Below, one piece after another: positions 56,631 to 64,000 of a DNA stretch of 64,000 nucleotides. Source of the DNA: Cyprinodon diabolis. Its lineage: Eukaryota; Chordata; Actinopteri; Cyprinodontiformes; Cyprinodontidae. The notes under the pieces were generated by a model. The model ran no database searches. It was not told the origin of the DNA and saw only the letters and a list, made by a program, of their open reading frames with translations. The translations under genes and the position numbers were made by a program. The first letter of the stretch is position 1. The number at the start of each line of letters is the position of its first letter. Location of the stretch: positions 19,330,474 through 19,394,473 of the forward strand of contig CM060065.1 in NCBI GenBank assembly GCA_030533445.1. Direction: 5' to 3'.

Positions 56631-57990
56631 TCCCATCATGCAGTACAAGGCAAAGGATCTTAAACCATCATTGCAGGACATGTCAACACTCAGTTTTCAG
56701 AGTAAATGCTTGTTGCGTGAGTGGCAAAGGCTACATATTGATGAACATGGGGTCCTTACCAGAAAGGAATTAGTATTGCCTGAAGTGTACAAAGCTACAG
56801 TGCTAAAAGAGTTGCATGATGAGATGGGCCATCAAGGCACTGATCGGACAACTACACTGATCCGGGAAAGATTCTATTGGCCTTATATGCAGCGTGAGAT
56901 TGAACATTATGTTGCACGGACTTGCACCTGCCTTAAACAGAAGAAGCCATATAAAGAAACGTGTGCACCTCTAACCAATATCATTACCACATAGCCATTT
57001 GAACTATTGTCAATTGATTTCCTGCATCTGGACAAATGCAGTGGTGGGTATGAATATATATTGGTTGTTGTGGACCATTTCACTCGTTTTGCCCAGGCAT
57101 ATCCAACTACCTCAAATTCTGCCAAAGTAGTTGCAGATCGAATATTTAATGACTTTGCTCTGAAGTTTGGGCTCTCCGCAAGAATTCATCATGATCAAGG
57201 TGGTGAATTTCAGAACCGGCTTTTCTCTCAGTTGAAAAAGAATTGTGGTGTGTTGGGATCACGAACAACTCCTTACCACCCACAAGGAAATGGGCAAGTT
57301 GAGCGATTTAACAGGACATTACTACAAATGTTAAAGACACTGACTGATAAAGAGAAGACAAATTGGAAAGAATCCTTAAACAAACTCCTCTTCGCTTACA
57401 ACTGTACAAAGTCAGAGGTAACTGGATTCTCACCATTTTACCTTTTATTTGGACGATCCCCAAGGTTACCCATCGACCTGCTCTTTGGACTCAGCTCAGA
57501 CGCGGAAAACACAGATCATCTTGCTTACATGGAACGATGGAAAACAGAAATGCAAGAAGCCTATGCACTCGTCCAAGCAAATGCAAAAAAATCCACAGAT
57601 CGGAGTAAAAGACATTATGATGCAAAAGTGAACAGTTCAGTTTTGTATCCTGGTGATCGTGTACTAATTAGAAATCTGACACCAAGAGGAGGCCCCGGAA
57701 AACTTCGCAATCATTGGGAGGAACATATCCATGTTGTCATGTGTCAGATTGGAGAAGATATCCCAGTATATGAAGTCAAACCACAGCAGGGAAGAGGAAG
57801 ATCAAGAATTCTCCATAGAAACTTGTTAATGCCATGTGATTTCCTGCCTCTTGATACTCAACAGAAAATAACAATAAAGAAAAAAAAGACAAATACAGTC
57901 ACAGACATCTCTCAAGAAGGAGAGGACGATGAGGATGAATGTGCATATGATTACACTCCAGTACCAAGAACCCACACAAGATATGGATAA
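56616..57990 (+). pseudogene. pol: Gypsy integrase with in-frame stop
   Basis: Frame +1 relative to RT. The zinc domain HDEMGHQG...CTC (near 56811-56930) has CXC where CX2C is usual. A UAG at 56992-56994 separates it from the catalytic core: Asp in LSIDFLHLD (near 57010), Asp in HHDQGGEF (near 57190) and Glu in GQVERFNRTL (near 57300). A C-terminal domain with PGDRVLIRNL (near 57650) follows. The frame ends at 57988. Confidence 0.9.
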
Positions 57991-58411
57991 TGAATATATC
58001 CAAACAAAAACGAACCAGGAAGCACCAAATGGGGACGAGGAGGACAAAGATTCTGATGAAGGGGTGACCAACACAGATGAACCTGAAACACAAGAAGAAA
58101 ATGTGCTGATTGAGACTGACCATCATGTTGAGGATTTGCAATTGGCTGAGGAAATGCACAGTAACATCCCAGAATCCTATGACTCCCAGACAAAGAGCCA
58201 AGAAAAACAGCTCGGTGATATGCCGAAAAGAGAGAGACGGGCTCCTAGGATCTTCACCTATGATCAGCTCGGGACTCCGTCATGCTACAGCACAGTGCAG
58301 GCAAATGAACTTTTGTATCAATACCAACCCACTCCTTATAAAGTCTATCAACCAGTGAGGTGGATGTATCCTTTTCAAGTACATCAACCAATGTTTATGC
58401 AAGAATATTAG
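57991..58411 (+). pseudogene. Gypsy pol C-terminal tail
   Basis: Acidic, Glu/Asp/Gln-rich tail that continues pol in a third frame (open 57929-58411), with overlap of the integrase frame around 57930-57990 suggesting a small indel there. It ends in an aromatic/Pro/Gln-rich stretch (VRWMYPFQVHQPMFM). No domain recognised. It may be the normal integrase tail of this family. Confidence 0.65.
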
Positions 58412-58551
58412 ATTGTAGCATAAAACTCTGAAAAGCTAGATATCATCTTGCTGGTACTGAGAAAGACTACTTAATGTACGCACTTGGTGTTCTTGAGGTT
58501 GTAGTTTATTGATGTTGATGTCGGGACGACATCTAGTTTTGCAGGGGAGTG
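58412..58551 (+). other. Gypsy 3' untranslated region and polypurine tract
   Basis: A short non-coding stretch ending in GCAGGGGAGTG (58541-58551), the polypurine tract directly before the 3' LTR. Confidence 0.8.
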
Positions 58552-58781
58552 TGTGACACATTGAACAATTGAATCTGATAAATATGTATTTCTGATCTGT
58601 GTTCTACGGGCTAAATCTTGCTGGGAGATGATGCCCGTGATTGATTAGTCATGCCTTCTTAGGACTGAAGGGGGAGCTATTAGCCACGATGTCTCATTCC
58701 TTCTGTGTTTGCCTGAATGGAAGCATCGTGTCTGAGCTTCTTTCATTCTTTCAAACTGTTTTCAGTGTGCAGGCCGCAACA
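58552..58781 (+). repeat. Gypsy 3' LTR
   Basis: 230 bp. Differs from the 5' LTR at about five single positions (for example AATTGA for AATGGA and CCGCAACA for CCACAACA). Followed by TCAG (58782-58785). Confidence 0.95.
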
Positions 58782-59002
58782 TCAGCATATTCCTTTTTAA
58801 TAAAGTTATAACTCCATGGAATGAAATTGGTTGACAAATGACCTGGGGCTGCATTTATTAAAATTCTCAGAGTGTTTTTTACAAGAAATTGAATTTGCTC
58901 CCATTCTCAAACTTAAGAATAAAAGCTATTTATCAACTTTTTCATGTCTAGGAATCACTGCTACTCCTACAAATTTTTAAGAGATGTCCAGAGGTGTCTT
59001 AA

Positions 59003-59521
59003 AGCTACAGTGTGTAATAATTACAGGGATATACAGTCAGAAATGTAATATATTATACATAACTATGTTATTTATCATCATCTACGAGCTCAGCCTCTTA
59101 ACCTTAATATTTGCGTTGCCTTAGAATTCGTTATTTATAATTACATAGGAGCGGGTCTCGCAGCCATGGAGGCAGACATCTTTGCGCTACGGCAGCGCAG
59201 AGCCAACAAACTAGCGATTGCGAGATCGCCCATTACGCTCGAAAGTAACTACGGCAAGTTGAGAGAGATGAACTGAGACGGTACTGAACAATATACCCCA
59301 ACAGACTAATGAAATACTATCTGTAAAATTATCTATGTAAAGAAACCTCATCACTTGAGAAGGTAGGTGATGCGGATGTCGTGGAAGACATTTTGTCCCG
59401 TAACGCCTGCCGTACTGTTGGGGGGGAGAAGCGGTGGGGGGTTCATGTTGTTGTTGATGTTCATGTTGCTGCGGTCCGCAGTCTGGACGTTAGATGTTGC
59501 TGAAAATTACACACTGTAGCT
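59003..59521. mobile_element. MITE flanked by TTAA
   Basis: AGCTACAGTGTGTAATAATTA at the left and its near-perfect complement ending TTACACACTGTAGCT at the right, with TTAA on both sides (58999-59002 and 59522-59525). A TTAA duplication suggests piggyBac-type mobilisation, though a 3-bp TAA/TTA (Harbinger-type) reading is not excluded. The GC-richer interior has a short frame starting ATGGAGGCAGACATC (59166) of about 36 codons, not considered a gene. Confidence 0.82.
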
Positions 59522-59525
59522 TTAA

Positions 59526-62500
59526 ATGGGTTGGTAGATACCACTAGAGCAGAGGTCATGGACTAAAGCTGAAACCTGAGTCCCTTAGTGGTGTAAAGAT
59601 TATTAATGCCTCTATTTAAATTTTAAAAAGCATGTACAAATATAGCATTAATAGTAAAAGTTCATTATCGTGTACTGTACTGCAATAGAATTTGTACGGA
59701 AAAAGAGATAAGGTTGGTATGACTTGTAAACATCAAATACACTGTATTTCATATACACCACATCCAACAAAGATCTGGTAATATAGTTACTACTGAAATA
59801 TGCGTTAAAAATCATACAAACCTACACATTGAAACAGTGCAATTTCAGCATTTAAACCAGTTGTCCAGACTAGTGGACTTTTAAGAATGCAATTACAACA
59901 TTAATGAAACAAAATCAATTAAAAATGAACAGCTGAAACTGTCTAACCGTTCTCAATGAAGAATAAAATCTCTACTAGATATTTGAATAAAGCTATCTGT
60001 TATTTTTTGTGAAATAACAAATACCTTATTTGGCAAAAAAATAGAAAACATTAATCACAGGCAATCTTCCACTGAGGTTAACTAGAACCCACTGCTAATT
60101 CTTGGCATTTGATGCCACACCCTAAGATGACAAAGTCATGAATGCATTAAGGAAAGCAACTTCAACTTCAGGTTTCAGTTTTAATTCCATCCAAGTCTAA
60201 GAAAAGAGTTTGGAAGACTTCAAAAGTATAGCGCAAAGTGGGAGGGTATGCCAAGTTCAGGATATATACAGTATCAGTCCCATTAGCAGGGAGCAGGCTG
60301 TTTCAGTACTGTTGCATCCTGCCAAAATGACTGTCATTGGGACTACCTCTTGCTCTGTGTGTGATTCTGTAACGTCTAGACTCAGAGCAGAATCAGTCCT
60401 GCTGTGAACTACAGTGCGCATGCGCTGTTTGTGCATTTCAAAAACGCTACATTTTTAGAGTAAAATTTATGCTATTAAATATTTAAATAGTAAAAGGAAA
60501 TCTAAGTAAAACTTACTCTTGGTAAGGTAAATGAAAAATTTCCTTCCCCTTAACATTACATGCTTGCATCCACCCCCCAACCCACATACACACACTCGCG
60601 AATAAAATAGGAAGTTGCACTATTTGTTTCTCAAAAGCTGAAATTAAAAATGTATTCATGTCAAAAGCTGTGGTGCATGGGATCTGTTGAATATTTAAGC
60701 ATAGTGTGTGAACCTGAAAGGTTTACTTTGACTGTTATATCATTCATGTCAAATGTGCGGATTTTTCAAGCTTACATTATTTGAAATGAATCTGACAATT
60801 ATGTTTTCACCTACCTCACCTCTATATAAGAAACTCTTTAGCCTGTTCAAAACACTCCTGCCTACTCATAATGCTTTCTCACCTTGGAAACTCTTCCGAG
60901 GGTTACATTGCTTTATAAACAGCTTTTATTTTCTTTTTCATGGAAAATACCTTCAGTTCATTGAATTTTTTAGACTATTCCTTTGGGCCACTCTTTACAA
61001 AAGGATTTTTTTGTTCAGCACTACACAAGGTCTCTGCTTTAGCTTTCAGCAATGTTTTATGTACGTTCTTAAAGTATTTTTGAGAGCTTATCTGTAAAGC
61101 AGGTCTGACAAGTTAGATGACTACCAGGCAATAAACAGCATTATCTTCCATATATTTAGAGCCTAACTTAATGATGGAGGGCTGTGTTCAGCATTGAAGG
61201 GGAGTTAAATTTCTTGATGCCTTACATCAAGGCTGATACGTTTAAATTCAAATGGTTTGAAAACTGCCAGGAGCTACAGTGGCGGACTTTTTATAGAACA
61301 AACACTACCTGACAGTCATGAAGTATGTTTGCCAGGTGATAATACTTGTTGCTGCTTTGATGTTTATTTCTTCTCACATACACTCTTTTGTGTTTGATAG
61401 AATGTGAAATAAGCTATATGAAGAGTTGCAGAGATAATACAAGTTTTTAAATAATGTAGACTTAAAACAGGTTACATACTTGGGTTGTTATAGTTTTTTT
61501 TTATCTTTGAACACAATGGAACAGTGTGTGTACAGTGATCTGTCATTTTTTTTGTACTGTCACGTTTAGTTAAGATGATAGGGGTTTAGCATCATTGTTT
61601 ATTTCTTTTCATTTGTTATATTTGTTTATTCTCTTCTGTTTGTTTGTTACACAAGTCCCTCCTGCTAACTATCTAACCAGTATTAGCTGTGGACACACCC
61701 CTACCACCCTGTATAAGTCCTCCATCATTAGTCCGATAATTTATGTGACTGCTTCAGTTTAAATTTGGTGGCTCCAGTTGAGACGGTCTAAGTATGCCGT
61801 CCGTTTGGTTTCTTTCTTTCTTACTTTCTTGGATTATTGCTAGAGAGAAGGAACTGCTATTGAAAGATAAGAAGTTGAAGAAGCTCAAAACTTTACACAT
61901 CTTTGCAAAAAGTTAATAAATTATTGTTGCATGACTATATTAAAAGAAGCATGCCAACTCAAACAAAGAGCAAACCAATAAACATGGCAAGCACAAAACT
62001 GATTAACAACCTTGTCCTTTAGCAAATCGTAATTCCATGTTTCTATGAACAGTTTTAATAAAAACATTTTTCTATCTAAGCATTTTACAAGGTTGCATTT
62101 AAAAAAAACACTTGTATATCTAGGAAAAAAATCAAATATATGAGATAAAATCCATAAAAGCTACCTTTATTTCTCTCTCTGCCATAAATCATGTCATCAG
62201 AACGTCGATGTATGCTGTGTGGGAGACGCGAAAGCTCCTCTTACCAGTGAGAAATTGAAAAAGCTGTTGGTTTTTATGCTGTTGTAGTTTTTACCTTTGA
62301 TTTAAAATTACCACTAACCTCATTACTGTAAGGTTCCCATGTTTTTAATACTAATTGAAATTTGAGTGTTTCAGATGGTTATGAAGGAAATTGATGTTGC
62401 TGAAACAGGTTCACCATTTTATTTGTTTGTTTGTCTATCTTCTTTTTAAGAGGTGAACAGGTCAAAGTGATTAGCGTGTTAAAGTTTCACATCTGATATC

Positions 62501-63669
62501 AGCCTCTTGCTTTTCAGTTTGCTAGTGTTTGATTCTAATTAGAAAGTAACACAATTCCAATGTTGTAAAAGGACAGTTTGTCAGCACAATCTAACTTTAT
62601 TAAGTAGGGCTGACCACATAAAGCTGAACTAAAAAAAATAACTGCATATTCTGAAATGTATTAGATTCATTGCTAATTAAAGAACAATGTTTTAACTAAA
62701 AGGAATGGTGTATGTGCATGTTCCATGCTCAGCAGTGTCTCAGCCTTCAGGTCCCACTGCCCTGCATGTTTTAAACACCCCAGCTCAACGGGATTCAAAT
62801 GACTGAATGAATTACTACCTCAGCATGTCATCAAGCTCAGCAGAAACTTGTTAATGACCCATTCATTTAGATTTGGTGTGTCGAGGCAGGGAGACATTTA
62901 AAGCGTGTGGGGCAGCGTCCCTCAGGACAAAGATTTAAACAATTTAATTCCACAGCGGCCTGATTTGGCAATGCATCACTGACATTAGAGGGAGACTGCT
63001 CCCAATTTGTTTTCTGGAAATAGTTGATGTCTTTATGAAAAAGCTCATTAAGTCATCTTAAGTTTAAGCTGAAGCAGTAGATGGCTTAACAGAAGTCATT
63101 ATGTCGTTGGTTTCAGCATTGAATAAAGAAAAAATTGTTCCTTCGAACCAGTTCATCAAGTTATTTTATTTACTTATTTTTATTTTTTTCACTACTAATT
63201 TTGAAAAAAAAATGTTGCTCCAGATCCCAGACCTCTCCCTTCACTATTGTTTGAGCTGGCATGACTTTATTTTATATAGTCATGCATCAATAATTTCTTA
63301 ACTTTTTCGTAGGTTTAAGACAGAGATGCTATTACACACCTTTATCACACATTTACAACTAACACTCTGACTTTTCGATCTGATGGCCTCAGCACAGTGC
63401 TGCCATTTGCTTTCAGGATTGCTAACCCTGGAAGTTACAGGTCTAACATCCCAAGTGACTAAAAGTTGGGCAGTATTACTTTATAAAGAATGACCAAATT
63501 TGAGATCAGCTAAAATAAAGAGAGTGTATGATAACACCCTACATGATTTCTACATAGCTACAAATACATATAGTATAGCAACAACAATATCAATGAAAAG
63601 TTTGCTGTACTAATTAATACAATAAACATGTAGTGGCTATAGCTGTTCTAAATGCTATATCTTTATATG
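59526..63669. other. Gene-free stretch
   Basis: AT-rich, only short ORFs without domains. 61557-61931 starts TGTCACGTTTAG, has a TATA-like GTATAAGTCC (near 61710) and AATAAATTATTGTTGCA near its end. It could be an old solo LTR, but no target duplication is visible. 62780-63010 is less AT-rich and free of repeats, and might be a conserved non-coding element, which cannot be tested here. Confidence 0.5.
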
Positions 63670-64000
63670 TTATGTATCTCTGAGCACCTGAATGCTAACA
63701 CCTGTGATTGTGAATGTGAATGCTCTTGTTTAAAGCATTTTTTTGTCTAGCAGGTCCCTCCAGGTCCCCAAGACAGGGTGTTGGAGCCTTAGACCTCAAA
63801 TGTTCCACATTTGAGGCCTGAAGAGAGCAGATGAGAACTGCTGGGCAACCAACCAGCATCTAAACCACAGCGGTCCCAGGAAGATTCGGCAATGAGCCCA
63901 CAGAACCCACTGGTGCCTGGAACAGATTTAGCCGAGATCCAGAGGGACAGCATGCTCAGAAGAGGCCTTACAGGGCTAGGGGGTCCAGGTCCTGCCAGGA
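63670..64000 (-). repeat. Second copy of the retroposed repeat seen at 1444-2968 (runs off the edge)
   Basis: ATCTCTGAGCACCTGAATGCTAACACCTGTGATTGTGAATGTGAATG (from ~63675) parallels 1887-1945 (CTCTAAGTACCTGAAGCCTAGCACCTGTAGTTGTTTGTGAGGGTGAA), and both continue into GC-rich sequence to the right. The copy is cut by the window end. Orientation is inferred from the first copy. Confidence 0.55.

Larger units (their letters stand above)
52070..58781 (+). mobile_element. Ty3/Gypsy-type LTR retrotransposon with MYND finger
   Basis: 230-bp LTRs (52070-52299 and 58552-58781), each TGTGACACATTG...CAACA, are flanked by the 4-bp repeat TCAG (52066-52069, 58782-58785). Five substitutions were counted by eye between LTRs (~2%), so it is older than the ERV. 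Order: tRNA-Gln primer site, gag, MYND finger plus protease, RT-RNase H, integrase, tail, polypurine tract. RT before integrase and no env places it in Ty3/Gypsy (Metaviridae). Damage: indel in gag near 53270, missing N-terminal RT, indel in the A-run near 56610, UAG at 56992 and a frame change near 57960. It is non-functional in cis. Confidence 0.95.

Noticed and set aside
1..64000. CRISPR array, bacterial operon or tRNA/rRNA genes
   Set aside because: No direct-repeat/spacer pattern, ribosome-binding pattern or recognisable RNA gene. The DNA is plainly eukaryotic with spliced genes and vertebrate-type transposons.

Overview
The window is vertebrate nuclear DNA, almost certainly from a teleost fish. 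It is AT-rich and contains spliced genes with GT-AG introns, several teleost-type interspersed repeats (a tRNA-like SINE ending in the GCACTATATAAG...CCATTTACCATTT tail, and the TTCAATTCAA...ATATAGCG...CTCAAGG family), hAT and TTAA-flanked MITEs, and LTR elements. I found no host protein-coding gene and no rRNA or tRNA gene. Every convincing coding sequence belongs to a mobile element. The species cannot be fixed from the sequence alone.

Region 1 (1-4359) is non-coding. It holds a 1.5 kb minus-strand retroposed insertion (1444-2968) with a 24-nt poly(T) on the plus strand, a very GC-rich body and a 17-bp target-site duplication.

Region 2 (4360-29002) is an endogenous retrovirus (ERV) with gamma/epsilon-type features. 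Its two 885-bp LTRs look identical by eye and are flanked by the 4-bp duplication TAGC. Its order is a long leader carrying an array of small hairpins, myristoylated gag with coiled coil and one CCHC knuckle, an in-frame UAG between gag and protease, pol (with a frame break and an in-frame UAG in RNase H), a gamma-type env (CXXC, CX6CC), and an unfamiliar basic/coiled-coil ORF after env. About 10.7 kb of the interval is a younger DNA transposon (6900-17607) inserted into gag. This transposon resembles the CACTA/CMC group. It has CCCTTATCAAAAAG terminal inverted repeats, dense AAGTATAC-type subterminal repeats, and two divergent spliced genes on a 137-bp shared promoter: a ~969-aa transposase on the minus strand and a ~355-aa BEN-domain protein on the plus strand.

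Region 3 (29007-52069) has no recognisable gene. It contains a SINE next to a perfect 19-bp palindrome, a 908-bp probable solo LTR with 5-bp duplication, a LINE endonuclease fragment, a 1.36-kb hAT-type element that itself contains a 674-bp solo LTR, several older LTR-like repeats and microsatellites.

Region 4 (52070-58781) is a decayed Ty3/Gypsy-type retrotransposon: 230-bp LTRs, a primer site matching tRNA-Gln, gag with CCHC knuckle, protease, RT/RNase H and integrase. It unusually encodes a MYND-type zinc finger between the nucleocapsid knuckle and the protease. It has frame breaks, a deletion in the N-terminal half of RT and a stop in integrase.

Region 5 (58786-64000) has a 519-bp MITE flanked by TTAA, otherwise gene-free sequence, and at the right edge a second copy of the repeat family seen at 1444-2968.
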